Shown: positions 26,211 to 35,637 of the stretch, piece after piece
How positions within the stretch are numbered: position 1 is the first letter of the stretch
Layout of the letters: each line of letters opens with the position of its first letter
Origin: Mucilaginibacter sp. UR6-11
GTDB lineage: Bacteria > Bacteroidota > Bacteroidia > Sphingobacteriales > Sphingobacteriaceae
Assembly: GCF_020880695.1 (NCBI RefSeq)
Contig: NZ_JAJIWO010000004.1
Coordinates: 124,001-188,000, forward strand
DNA: 64,000 nt
Reading direction: 5' to 3'
Made by a program: the position numbers and the translations under genes
The notes under the pieces: model-generated
Seen by the model: the letters and a program-made list of their open reading frames with translations, nothing else
Database searches by the model: none
What the model was told of the DNA's origin: nothing

Positions 26211-27584
26211 TTATCGTTGTTTTTCGGTGTTATTATGCCTTACGGGGGTCATATGTATAGTAAACGTGGTACCCTGCTTTTCAGTACTTATTACGGTTAT
26301 GCTGCCACCGTGTTTTTCTACAATCTGCTTTACTATACTTAATCCCAACCCTACTGATTCTTCGCCACGTATGCCGCGGCGGCTGGCTCTTGAAAACCGG
26401 TCGAAAATGTAAGGCAACAGTTTCTCGGGTATGCCCATGCCAAAGTCTTTTACATCAATAAAAATCTGCCCGTCCGCATCGCGCAGCCTGATCTCGATGT
26501 GGTCGCTATCGCCCGAGAATTTTATGGCATTGCTGATCAGGTTATCCATAACCCGCTGCATCTTCTCCATATTAATATGGGTAAAAATGGGCTGGCTGGT
26601 GCCGTAATATAGTATATTGGTATGGCCGGTTTTATCCTTGGCCCATTCATCAACTATTTTTAACAGGTATTGATTAAGCTCAACCTCCTCAATATCAAAA
26701 ACATTCTCTTTATCGTTATGGGCCGTTTCAATAAGATCATTGATAATAGAGGTAGCCTTATCGCATGACATTTTTATCATCTGGACGTTTTCCTGGTTAT
26801 CGGCATTAATCGTCGGGTCCTCCTCCATCATCCCTGCCAGGGTCCTGATAGCTGTTAGCGGATTCCGCAGATCATGCGCAACAATACCTAATATCTCGTT
26901 TTTTAATTTACTGGCGGTTTCAATCTCTAAATTTTTCTCTTTAATTGCTTCCAGCTTCAAAAAATTATCTGCCCTGTTTGAAAATGCAAACCTGGAAATA
27001 CAAAAAAAGATGGTTAGCAATATCAGTGATGCCAGGTTATTCAAAAAGATCTCACTGTATTCTGCCTGGTAATATGGGATCAGCAGCGAAAAACAGATTG
27101 CCGTTACCAGCGTAAGTATAGCTGTCTCAAAATATTCAAAAGTAAAAAACACCCCCGTTATTACCAGTCCCGCTAAATACATCACCAATGTATTACGGGG
27201 ATTATGCATGGCAAAAAACGTACTGCGCATACCGGATATCATAATAAACAGCGCGAACAAAACGACAAAAACAGGGCCCACATAATTTAGCGGCTTACCT
27301 TGTTCAAATCGCTTTATCAACACCATGCTCCCCAAACAAAAAATCGGGGCAATGATGGATGAAATAATATTGGCATCATTAAACTCCGCATAGTTCCGCA
27401 TACTTTGAACCGGCAGATCATAAGTAATAATGATGAGCCTCAATGAGATATTCATTAAAAAATAAATCAGGCTAACTATTTTTACGGTTTTTAAATTCTG
27501 AAATGTACTATAACTGCGAAAGGCAGGCCGGTAAGGAGAATTCAGCCTTGAAAAAAAAAGGATCTTCATGTTATTATTTGGCAT
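26211..27584 (-). CDS. Membrane histidine kinase with six N-terminal TM segments
   Basis: 457 residues. Six hydrophobic segments fill about residues 33-205, followed by a short helix, HisKA with the phospho-His in GIVAHDLRNPLTA, and HATPase_c with DNLISNAIKFSG, DFGMGIP and GLGLSIVKQIVEKHGG. There is no periplasmic sensor loop, so the membrane part itself probably senses. An in-frame ATG six codons downstream (MKILFF) is an alternative start. It is 81 bp after the BamA-like gene and directly abuts the truncated haemoglobin gene; no response regulator is adjacent. Confidence 0.92.
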   Translation of the reverse strand: MPNNNMKILFFSRLNSPYRPAFRSYSTFQNLKTVKIVSLIYFLMNISLRLIIITYDLPVQSMRNYAEFNDANIISSIIAPIFCLGSMVLIKRFEQGKPLNYVGPVFVVLFALFIMISGMRSTFFAMHNPRNTLVMYLAGLVITGVFFTFEYFETAILTLVTAICFSLLIPYYQAEYSEIFLNNLASLILLTIFFCISRFAFSNRADNFLKLEAIKEKNLEIETASKLKNEILGIVAHDLRNPLTAIRTLAGMMEEDPTINADNQENVQMIKMSCDKATSIINDLIETAHNDKENVFDIEEVELNQYLLKIVDEWAKDKTGHTNILYYGTSQPIFTHINMEKMQRVMDNLISNAIKFSGDSDHIEIRLRDADGQIFIDVKDFGMGIPEKLLPYIFDRFSRASRRGIRGEESVGLGLSIVKQIVEKHGGSITVISTEKQGTTFTIHMTPVRHNNTEKQR

Positions 27585-27665
27585 AGCTAAGGTACTGATT
27601 GCATTAATTATATTATTTAAACAGCTGCTTATATTTCTGTTTAATCTCCTAAAATAAACTGTTAG

Positions 27666-28928
27666 TTAAAATGCTTCGCCAACATCAATAAATAAGCCTT
27701 TTGAGCCTTGTGTGCCAAAGCCATAATCAAAAGCAATACTGGTTTTTGATACTTTATTAAGTTTTATACGTAAACCCGGGCCAAAGGCCGGTTGTATAGC
27801 CTGTAAACGGGTGCCCTGCGCGGCCGAAAATGATTCGGCATTAACAAAAACAACGCCGCCGATAAGGCCGTTTGCCAATATCCTGAACCGATACTCGGCT
27901 TCGGCATAGATCATTTGTGCGCCCCTGAACCGGCCCTGGATATAACCCCGGCCGGTTGCAGAGTTGGCGTCCCATCCTACGCTGGGCAGGTCCAGGTAAC
28001 CCGGGCTGCCATTTAATATGATCCAGTCGAAGTTCCAAAGCGCGATAACATTATCAGAGCCTGCCGGAAATTTAAAATATTTACGCGCATCAACCATTAA
28101 CGACTGCCAGCTGCTGGTGCTGCCCAGCACCTTTACACTACTGCGGTACTGCAAAGAGGCATAACTGCCTTTTGCCGGGTTAATGCCGTTATCCCTTGAA
28201 TCATAAAAAGTACTGAAGGTAAATCCGGAAGCTACAGAATGGGTTGACCTGCCATACAAAGCATAATCAGCTACGGTGCCGTTGGTATTACCTTTATCAG
28301 ATATGTGATAATGGTCATCAAACAAATAACCTATGCCGGCATACCAGTTACCGGTAATGCGCCGGTATGCTGTTTCATAAAAACGGAAAAAATTATAATC
28401 CATCGGGTCCTCATTGGCCATGGTCGAGCTGCTGCCCAGGCCAAAGGTGCTTTGCGGATATTTATAGAACCGGTAATCGCCAATATAATTAAACTTGTTG
28501 TTCCTGCTCCAGATACTGGTTTGTATAGGCACGCTAAACTGTTTATTCTGGGTGTACGAGATACTTGCCACCGCAGTTGACACGCGCGAATTCGGGCCCG
28601 TACGGAAAGCCACGTTACCCGACAAGACAGCCGCCAGCTTTGACACCAGGGTGTAGCCGATTGCCGGGACAATGGAAATTACCGGCGCCGAGGTAATGGA
28701 GTCGTCAGCCGGGGCGGCGTTTTTATGGAAGATCCGGCCAATTATTTCGTAAATATCTGTTTGGGGGGTGCCCTTTTGTGACAGTACCGTGGTATCTTTT
28801 TTTATTTTTTGGGACGTGCTGTCCGTGCGGATCTTGACCAGGGGTATATTACGATTATGCTGTGCATGAAGGCTTTGGCTACATAATAGCCCGATAATTA
28901 AACCGAAGACGGTGTAAAATAGCTTCAT
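27666..28928 (-). CDS. BamA/TamA-family outer membrane beta-barrel protein (Omp85 type)
   Basis: 420 residues with a signal peptide ending LHAQ (about 1-23), no obvious POTRA domains, and a barrel of amphipathic strands from about residue 80 on. The Omp85 lid-loop signature appears as GRGYIQGRFRG (about 330-340), and the protein ends in a strand finishing VGEAF. Short POTRA-less Omp85 proteins of this kind are common in Bacteroidota; their cargo is unknown. It could be the first gene of the transcript running into the kinase, globin and zinc-finger genes, as no clear terminator separates them. Confidence 0.88.
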   Translation of the reverse strand: MKLFYTVFGLIIGLLCSQSLHAQHNRNIPLVKIRTDSTSQKIKKDTTVLSQKGTPQTDIYEIIGRIFHKNAAPADDSITSAPVISIVPAIGYTLVSKLAAVLSGNVAFRTGPNSRVSTAVASISYTQNKQFSVPIQTSIWSRNNKFNYIGDYRFYKYPQSTFGLGSSSTMANEDPMDYNFFRFYETAYRRITGNWYAGIGYLFDDHYHISDKGNTNGTVADYALYGRSTHSVASGFTFSTFYDSRDNGINPAKGSYASLQYRSSVKVLGSTSSWQSLMVDARKYFKFPAGSDNVIALWNFDWIILNGSPGYLDLPSVGWDANSATGRGYIQGRFRGAQMIYAEAEYRFRILANGLIGGVVFVNAESFSAAQGTRLQAIQPAFGPGLRIKLNKVSKTSIAFDYGFGTQGSKGLFIDVGEAF

Positions 28929-29098
28929 TTAATAAGCGCCATCTTTTTAGGGTATTTATAGTAAAGGCGCATAAGCCGCTAAATTAATTATTTTGATGAG
29001 ATGATGTTAATTAAACATCCAACAATTTTTAGCTATTTATTACGGGTTACTCCTCATTATTTATTTACTTTGCCAACCATACATTCTTAATTATTGAT

Positions 29099-29827
29099 AT
29101 GACTTACTGCCTCGGAATAAAGGTTAAAGAAGGACTGCTTGCTATTGCTGATACCCGGATCACCTCCGGAACTGATACAACGGTAAAAAAGAAAATTTCG
29201 ATAGAACAAAAAGACGGTTTTTCGCTTTTTATCATGACAAGCGGCCTGCGCTCAACCAGGGACAAGGCCATTGTATATTTTAAAGAATTATTAGATACAA
29301 CCGAATACAATAAGCTCTATAAAGCCGTAAACGCGTTTGGCGAACAGGTAAAAAGGGTAGTTAAAGAAGATAAAGAATCATTAGAGAAAGCTGGCTTCAA
29401 TTTTGATCTGCATACCATTATAGGCGGGCAGCTGAAGGATGACGAGGAACACAAGCTTTTTTTACTATATCCGGAAGGAAACTGGGTTGAGTTAGGACAG
29501 GGTGCACCTTTTATAATCATTGGCAACTCCGGTCACGGCAAACCCATACTGAACCGGACGCTGAATGAGGATTCAGGCTTGCGGCTGGCGCTGAAGGTTG
29601 GATTTTTATCGTTCGACTCGACTAGGGTAAGCTCAAACAACGTGGATTTCCCGATTGATGTGGCCATCTATAAAAAAGACAGCTTTAACATTATACAGCA
29701 ACGGTATGAGAAAAAAGACCTGGAAAGCATCTCGACCCAATGGGCCGAGGAACTGAAGGCAGCATTAGAACATGTATCCGAGGACTGGATGAATGTAGCA
29801 TTTGATAAACTGGACAAACTAAAATAA
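29099..29827 (+). CDS. Anbu-type proteasome-like peptidase
   Basis: 242 residues. The N-terminus MTYCLGIKVKEGLLAIADTR is the Anbu signature: Thr2 becomes the nucleophile after Met removal, with the conserved Asp in ADTR (residue 18) and a Lys in the VKKK run as proton acceptors. It is an Ntn hydrolase related to HslV and proteasome beta subunits. Anbu is usually encoded with a transglutaminase-like protein, an Alpha-E protein and a circularly permuted ATP-grasp; here only the transglutaminase follows, 12 bp downstream. An HslV call is rejected because no HslU is present and the N-terminus is Anbu-like. Confidence 0.92.
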   Translation: MTYCLGIKVKEGLLAIADTRITSGTDTTVKKKISIEQKDGFSLFIMTSGLRSTRDKAIVYFKELLDTTEYNKLYKAVNAFGEQVKRVVKEDKESLEKAGFNFDLHTIIGGQLKDDEEHKLFLLYPEGNWVELGQGAPFIIIGNSGHGKPILNRTLNEDSGLRLALKVGFLSFDSTRVSSNNVDFPIDVAIYKKDSFNIIQQRYEKKDLESISTQWAEELKAALEHVSEDWMNVAFDKLDKLK

Positions 29828-29839
29828 AAATTATACCGT

Positions 29840-30685
29840 ATGAAATTCGATGTATTCACCGAGATGGAATATAAAGTAAAGTCGGCGAGTACCTTGATTT
29901 TAAACATCAACGCGCTACGAACACCGCATCAAACAGTCCTGAGCGAAGAATTTACCATAAGCCCTTATTTAAAATCAGAAGAGCTGGTAACCGTTACCGG
30001 CGAGAACCGCCTGGTGAGGCTGGATATTCGTCAGCCCGGTACCTATAAAGTATCCTATAAAGCTACGGTTGACAATTGTATTAAAATTGTTGATTATGAG
30101 AACCATGCCGAAGTGCCGGTATCGCAGTTTGACCCGTCAATAATGCCTTACCTGTACCCAAGCCGTTACTGCCAGTCTGATAAATTATACCGTTTGGCAA
30201 ATAACATGTTCGGGAACATTGTAAACCCGTTTACGCAGGTTATTGCACTTACAGACTGGATCTATCGCAATGTTCAATACCTGAGCGGGTCAACTAATGC
30301 ACAAACCTCGGCGTTTGATACGGTTACCGAGCAGGCGGGCGTATGCCGTGATTTTGCACACCTGGGTATCGCGCTGTGCCGCGCGCTGACCATCCCTGCG
30401 AGGTATTTTACGGGTTACGCCTACCAGCTTAAGCCGGCCGATTTTCATGCCTGCTTTGAGGCTTATTTAGGCGGCGAGTGGATTTTGTTTGATGCTACCA
30501 AACTGGTGCCCTTAAACGGCATGGTTAAAATAGCCACCGGCCGTGACGCCGCTGATACCGCCATAGCCAATATTTTTGGCGATGCCATTTTTACCTCCAT
30601 GATAGTAAGCTGCGAACTGGCAGACGAAGGGTTTGAACCTGTGATGTACGGCCATATTGATTATACGGGGATATCGTATTTATAA
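29840..30685 (+). CDS. Transglutaminase-like cysteine peptidase family protein (Anbu partner)
   Basis: 281 residues. The N-terminal beta domain (1-125) matches the domain found in Anbu-linked transglutaminases, followed by the papain-like core with C169 (QAGVCRDFAH), H203 (DFHACFEAY) and D218 (LFDATKL), a complete triad. No signal peptide, so it is cytoplasmic like Anbu. The likely role is cleavage or amide transfer on a peptide tag or product handled with Anbu, but no substrate is known. The gene ends four bases before the octamer inverted-repeat array. Confidence 0.92.
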   Translation: MKFDVFTEMEYKVKSASTLILNINALRTPHQTVLSEEFTISPYLKSEELVTVTGENRLVRLDIRQPGTYKVSYKATVDNCIKIVDYENHAEVPVSQFDPSIMPYLYPSRYCQSDKLYRLANNMFGNIVNPFTQVIALTDWIYRNVQYLSGSTNAQTSAFDTVTEQAGVCRDFAHLGIALCRALTIPARYFTGYAYQLKPADFHACFEAYLGGEWILFDATKLVPLNGMVKIATGRDAADTAIANIFGDAIFTSMIVSCELADEGFEPVMYGHIDYTGISYL

Positions 30686-30688
30686 TTA

Positions 30689-30865
30689 ATGTGCAAATAT
30701 GCAGATGTGCGGATGTGCAGATTATTTATTAATGTGCAAATATGCGGATTATTTAATAATGTCGAAATATGCAGCTGCGTGCAGCTATTTTGATACCTGT
30801 TAAATTCATTTGCATATTTGCACATCCGCACATCCGCACATCTGCACATCCACACATCTGCACAT
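30689..30865. repeat. Octamer tandem array arranged as a large inverted repeat
   Basis: The left arm has ATGTGCRG-type octamers (several between 30689 and 30720, further copies near 30731 and 30759). The right arm (about 30818-30865) has six consecutive octamers of the type CYGCACAT. The arms are reverse complements, so the region can fold into a long, slipped hairpin. It lies exactly between convergent stops (30685 and 30869) and may end both transcripts. Small frames across it read repeated CADVRMC-like peptides and are artefacts. Confidence 0.85.
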
Positions 30866-30868
30866 CTA

Positions 30869-33800
30869 TCACGCCGGTTTCACCGGGCTGCCGATCCAGT
30901 CTGTTCCCGGCGACAGGCGCTCGCCTTTCATAACCAGTGAGAGTGCCTCAATGCTGGTATCGTCGCCCAGTTCGCTGTCATATAAAATAATAGTACCCGC
31001 GCCTATACTGCTGCGGGCGCCTATTTTTACCGGGCCCACCTTCATTACCCTGTCTTCAAACAAGTGGGTTTGCGGGCCGCAATCCTGGTTAAGGGCGGCG
31101 TCATCGTGGATGGTTACCATGTCAAACTCGGTAATATCGGTGGTGTTCAGCCATACACGTTTACCAATTTTTACGCCCATCAGCCGCATTACCGGCGGCA
31201 GCCACGGGGTGCCCTGCAAATAATCCAGGAAAAACGGTATGGCCAATGCTTCGTAAGTTGAAGTAACAGCTTCGCTTTTCCAAACGGCCCAGCTCCACAT
31301 GGGTTTTTGCTGCGCCTTGTATCTTCCAATCAGCACCCACTTTAATACCAGCGGCACTAAAAACGCCGGGATCCCCATAAAAAACAGGTAGTAGAACGGA
31401 AATAACAGGATGATCTTCCATAAAGGGTCGTCTACCAGCAAATCGTGCGCATAAGCGATAAAGAATATCGAAAAACAAATAATGGCGCTCTCGGGCAGGA
31501 TAATGCGGATGAACTCCACCAATCCCCGGGCAAACTTGCGGTAGTTGCTGGGATGGATGGTGAGCTTGTCGTCAAACGGTGTACTTTCCTGCCGGCGCGG
31601 TAACGGTATAGCCGGCGAGCCAAACCAGTCGCGGGCAGTGTTATTTTCCAATTGCTTTTCGTCCGGCGGGGTAGACAGCACACCGATCAGCATATCACTG
31701 TCCAGGTGATACCCCTGCGGGATGAGCGCGCTGTTTCCTACAAAGCTGTTGTTACCGATGGTAGTGGTGCTTAAGATGAGCTCCTGCGCCCTCACATCGG
31801 CTTCGCCAAGGGTAACTGCATCGGCAACAAAAGCGCCGTCGCCAATTTCAAGTAACGGGTGCGTAACGCTGCTTGCGGTCGATATTTCGGTATTGCTACC
31901 GATCTTGGCGCCCAACAATCTGAAATAGGTTGCCACATACACCGTAGCATAAATAGGGTGCATAACAATCAGGCTTAATGACATCAGCTGATCTGCAAAC
32001 CATTTACGCACATAAAACGTACTGTAAACAGAATACCTGCCGGGCTTGATACCGCGCTGCAGCAGGCGGGTAAGCACTATGGTTTCAAACATAAACAGCA
32101 GGATATAAAGTATAGCCAGCAGGGGCACGTGCACTATATAATTAAAGTTATAATCGGGTGCGGCATTATCCATACGGTTTATGGCGATGACAGTAGGCAG
32201 CAACGGCAGTAAGATGATCAGCGGGAACATCATCATGCACATTATAAATATCAGTTTATACTTACGGCGGGTAACGGCCGATACAGCAATTGGGTGCGGC
32301 AGGTCAGCAATATCTTTAGTTTCTTTTAACTGGGCCGGGCTACCCTGCCAAACCTCACCCGGTTTGATGGCTTTGCCCGCAGGCAGGAAGCTCAGATCCT
32401 GCAGTTCGCCCCAGGCTTCGATATGGGCATCGCCGGATATTACGGCGCTGCTGCCGATATAGGCATGGTCGCCCAGGTTAATGCGGCGCAGTTTCAGCAA
32501 ACCATTCTCAACGTAGGCATTATTTAAGCTTGTTTTGGAGCTCAGGCTGACATCGCTGCCAATAGTTATTAAATCCTCGGCGCCAAAACTAAAATCGCTG
32601 ATCTGGGCGTCGGGGGCTATTTTGATCCCCAGCCACCGCAGGTAGGTCGGGTACAACGGTGTGCCGTTTAAAAACTGGGCCGGCAGCAAACGCTGCATAG
32701 CTTTAACAAACCACCATCTGAAATAATAACTTCCCCATAACGGGTAATCGCCTTCTTTCATTTTGCCGATAACCAGCCATTTGGCCCCTATGGACAAAAC
32801 GGTAAATATGGGCGGAATGAATGAGAAAAGCACCAGCGAGGTGAGGATAGAATAGGCCACATTACCGGTTTCCTGGTCTACGTAATAATAGCCCAGGTAG
32901 GGTATAAATATCTGGAACGCAAACAGCCCGTAAATCAGCAGCAAGGAAACCGTTTGCGCAAACCAGCAAAGCAGGTACCGGTGCAGGGGCGCTTTATTAT
33001 AAGCCTTTTTGGGTTTGGGTTTAATTTCAGGCTGCTGCTCCCAAACGCTTATTAAATTACTTAGCGGCCGGTTAATATAAATATCTTTTAACGACGCACC
33101 GGGCAAATTAGCATCACGCCTGAGCTGTGATACAAAACCTGCGGCCAGTAAAGAGTGCCCGCCCAGGTCATCAAAAAAATCCATTTCGGCGGTGATGTCC
33201 TTATTGGGGAATATGCCGCGCAGCACCGCAAGGATCCGGTCGGCAGCCGGGGCATTCAGATCAACGGTGCTTTGCGCATGGTGGCTTACAACCAAAAATG
33301 ATGCCGGCACCGGCAAAGCCTTGCGGTTTATCTTGCCGCTTGGCATCCGGGGCATCTCATCAATCTTTACAATGGTGCCGGGCACCATGTATGATGGCAG
33401 CGTTTTAGCCAGTTCAATGCGGAAAAGATTTTCTTCAATCTCATTGATCCCGTCCATTACCACGTAACCAACCAGCTGTTCCTGGCCGTTGCCGTCTTTT
33501 TTCAGTGCAACAACCGCCGATGCGACACCGGTTATGGCATTCAGCCTCACTTCTATCTCGCCCAGCTCAATCCTGAAGCCGCGCAGCTTGATCTGGTCGT
33601 CAAAACGGCCGTGTAAATCAACGGTTCCGTTTTCATTAATCACCGCCGCGTCGCCCGTGCGATATACCATATCACCCGGCAGCATATCCAGCGATTTTGG
33701 TTTGGGCACAAATTTTTGCCGGGTAAGCTCGGGCAGTTTTACATAGCCGGTAGCAACGCCGGGGCCGGTTATTACCAGTTCGCCCTCCTCGCCTACCGGC

Positions 33801-34807
33801 ACCAGGTTTAAATCAGCATCAACCACAGCCAGGTTATAATTGGGCAGCGGATCGCCGATAACAATTTTATCATCCTTATTTAAGGCCGCTATCGTAGCTG
33901 TTACGGTAGTTTCCGTAGGACCATAGCTGTTGTAAAAATCTATCCCCGGGCGTGCCCATTTAGCCAATACCTGTGGTGTACAGGCCTCGCCGCCGGCGTT
34001 AACCAGCCTGAGTGAGTTTATATTATCATCCATCACTGCCAGTAGGCTTGGCACAGCGTGCAGTATGGTTATATTTTGTTGTCTGATAACGTCGCCCAGT
34101 TCATCAATGGCCTTTGAAGTGGTATTGTCAGACACCCACAGCGTAGCCCCGGCAAAGTAGCTTATCCAGGTTTCTTCACACCACATATCAAACGATACCG
34201 AGAAGCCCTGGTAAACCTTATCAGTTTCCCTGATGTTAAAAACGGTTTGCTCAGACCTGACCAGGTGGCAAATTTGTTTCTGACTGATGGGGATACCTTT
34301 GGGCTTACCCGTACTGCCCGATGTATAAAGCACATACGCACAATCATCGGGTTGGGGGCCTTTGGCCAGTTTAACCATTGTACCAAAAGCGGGCATAGGC
34401 GGCACCAGCAGCCTGGGGCATGACGAGTTTAATTTTTGCAGGCTAAAAACCCCGTCGGCACCAACTTCATCCAATATTAATTCAACACGCTCGGCGGGTA
34501 TTTCCCTGTCTACCGGCACATACGTAGCGCCTGATTTTACAATGCCTAAAATGGCTGCATGCAATTCTAAACCACGCTGCCACCATACTCCCACTTTACT
34601 GCCGCGGGTTATGCCTTTTTTATTAAGATATTCGGCTATGGCGTTGCTCCAGCGGTCAAGCTCGGCATAGGATAAAGATTGATCATGAAATATAAGCGCC
34701 GTTTTATCGGCATATAATACGGCTGATTTGGCAAATAAAGTAGCAAGTGTTTCCTCGCGGATAAGGTCCGGGCGGTTTGCTCCGAGTACAATACTCAGTG
34801 GATTCAT
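30869..34807 (-). CDS. Pls/PosA-family single-module peptide synthetase (poly-amino-acid synthetase-like)
   Basis: 1312 residues, close to the size of epsilon-poly-lysine synthetase as I recall it. An adenylation domain (1-505; YTSGSTGKPKG, YGPTETT, YRTGD, PSGKINRK) is followed by a carrier domain with the pantetheine Ser S552 (LGGHSLL). There is no condensation or thioesterase domain. Then come three repeats of two TM segments plus a left-handed beta-helix-like domain (about 600-800, 850-1080 and 1120-1312). This matches Pls-type enzymes that join one amino acid into homopolymers at the membrane. Specificity residues read by eye are D M E H V A S V T, similar to Lys/Orn codes. An Sfp-type PPTase is encoded divergently 148 bp away. 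Confidence 0.9.
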   Translation of the reverse strand: MNPLSIVLGANRPDLIREETLATLFAKSAVLYADKTALIFHDQSLSYAELDRWSNAIAEYLNKKGITRGSKVGVWWQRGLELHAAILGIVKSGATYVPVDREIPAERVELILDEVGADGVFSLQKLNSSCPRLLVPPMPAFGTMVKLAKGPQPDDCAYVLYTSGSTGKPKGIPISQKQICHLVRSEQTVFNIRETDKVYQGFSVSFDMWCEETWISYFAGATLWVSDNTTSKAIDELGDVIRQQNITILHAVPSLLAVMDDNINSLRLVNAGGEACTPQVLAKWARPGIDFYNSYGPTETTVTATIAALNKDDKIVIGDPLPNYNLAVVDADLNLVPVGEEGELVITGPGVATGYVKLPELTRQKFVPKPKSLDMLPGDMVYRTGDAAVINENGTVDLHGRFDDQIKLRGFRIELGEIEVRLNAITGVASAVVALKKDGNGQEQLVGYVVMDGINEIEENLFRIELAKTLPSYMVPGTIVKIDEMPRMPSGKINRKALPVPASFLVVSHHAQSTVDLNAPAADRILAVLRGIFPNKDITAEMDFFDDLGGHSLLAAGFVSQLRRDANLPGASLKDIYINRPLSNLISVWEQQPEIKPKPKKAYNKAPLHRYLLCWFAQTVSLLLIYGLFAFQIFIPYLGYYYVDQETGNVAYSILTSLVLFSFIPPIFTVLSIGAKWLVIGKMKEGDYPLWGSYYFRWWFVKAMQRLLPAQFLNGTPLYPTYLRWLGIKIAPDAQISDFSFGAEDLITIGSDVSLSSKTSLNNAYVENGLLKLRRINLGDHAYIGSSAVISGDAHIEAWGELQDLSFLPAGKAIKPGEVWQGSPAQLKETKDIADLPHPIAVSAVTRRKYKLIFIMCMMMFPLIILLPLLPTVIAINRMDNAAPDYNFNYIVHVPLLAILYILLFMFETIVLTRLLQRGIKPGRYSVYSTFYVRKWFADQLMSLSLIVMHPIYATVYVATYFRLLGAKIGSNTEISTASSVTHPLLEIGDGAFVADAVTLGEADVRAQELILSTTTIGNNSFVGNSALIPQGYHLDSDMLIGVLSTPPDEKQLENNTARDWFGSPAIPLPRRQESTPFDDKLTIHPSNYRKFARGLVEFIRIILPESAIICFSIFFIAYAHDLLVDDPLWKIILLFPFYYLFFMGIPAFLVPLVLKWVLIGRYKAQQKPMWSWAVWKSEAVTSTYEALAIPFFLDYLQGTPWLPPVMRLMGVKIGKRVWLNTTDITEFDMVTIHDDAALNQDCGPQTHLFEDRVMKVGPVKIGARSSIGAGTIILYDSELGDDTSIEALSLVMKGERLSPGTDWIGSPVKPA

Positions 34808-34955
34808 ATTAGATAGATATAGTTACTTTTGGGGTATCAGTTTATAAATTGGTTTGAGGCTAACTACAGTCAATAGTAAGCATTGTTTGTTTATATTTCA
34901 GATAAAATAATTCGGCTAAAGTTTAGCGCGTTTATAATGAAACAATATTATTACA

Positions 34956-35582
34956 ATGATAGTTTGCTGCCACACCGAAATACTTAAACCCTGGAGCGAC
35001 GATGAGCTGCAACAACGGCTGGAGTTTATCCCCGACCGGATCAGGCAACAGCTATTATTGAAAAAGAACCACCTGGATGTCCAGTTATCTGTAGCGGGTA
35101 ACCTGTTGATCCTTGCCTTATTAAAGCATTTCGGGATCGGCCTTACTTTGGTTGAAATTGTTTATAACGATTACCAGCGGCCGTATTTTAACGGCGGGTT
35201 TGATTTTAACATTTCACACTCAGGCAACCGGGTTATAGGCTGCGCCACATTAAACGGCAAAGTGGGTGTCGATATCGAAGTAATGAAACCTGTTGACCTG
35301 GATTACGACGATTATTTTACCGCTAACGAACAGCAAAAAATCCGCGCAGCGAAAGACCCCGGTACCGAATTTTTTAAATACTGGACACGCAAAGAGGCTG
35401 TGCTGAAAGCCCTGGGCACCGGGGTCCATACCCCGCTGCCGGATATTGATGTTTCTGCGGACGAATTATGCTACAACAGCGAAACTTATTATTTAACGCC
35501 CATTGATATTGCTGCCGGCTACCACGGATGTATCGCGCATACGGTTAAGCAGGAAATTTCAGTGAACCAGCTAAGTGTTTAA
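34956..35582 (+). CDS. 4'-phosphopantetheinyl transferase (Sfp type)
   Basis: 208 residues. The family motifs are FNISHSG, VGVDIEVMKP (Mg-binding Asp and Glu) and KYWTRKEAVLKALGTG. It transfers the phosphopantetheine arm from CoA to carrier-protein serines, turning apo into holo form. It faces away from the Pls-like synthetase gene across a 148-bp AT-rich gap that should hold both promoters. No other carrier-protein gene is in the window, so the synthetase S552 is the obvious target. Confidence 0.93.
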   Translation: MIVCCHTEILKPWSDDELQQRLEFIPDRIRQQLLLKKNHLDVQLSVAGNLLILALLKHFGIGLTLVEIVYNDYQRPYFNGGFDFNISHSGNRVIGCATLNGKVGVDIEVMKPVDLDYDDYFTANEQQKIRAAKDPGTEFFKYWTRKEAVLKALGTGVHTPLPDIDVSADELCYNSETYYLTPIDIAAGYHGCIAHTVKQEISVNQLSV

Positions 35583-35637
35583 TATTGCTAAAGCCGATAC
35601 AATCTTCGCGAAACAAGCTGTCAATAAAAATCATTTA

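Noticed and set aside
29099..29827. HslV protease
   Set aside because: N-terminal MTYC signature, linked transglutaminase and absence of HslU fit Anbu better.
30689..30865. Octamer array considered as a CRISPR array
   Set aside because: Repeats are 8 bp, have no regular spacers and no cas genes are nearby.
30661..31223. Open frames crossing the octamer array (CADVRMC- and HICTSAH-like repeats)
   Set aside because: The peptides are direct readings of the octamer repeat and have no independent support.
30869..34807. Ordinary modular NRPS fragment
   Set aside because: No condensation or thioesterase domain; the three TM plus beta-helix repeats are specific to the Pls/PosA layout.
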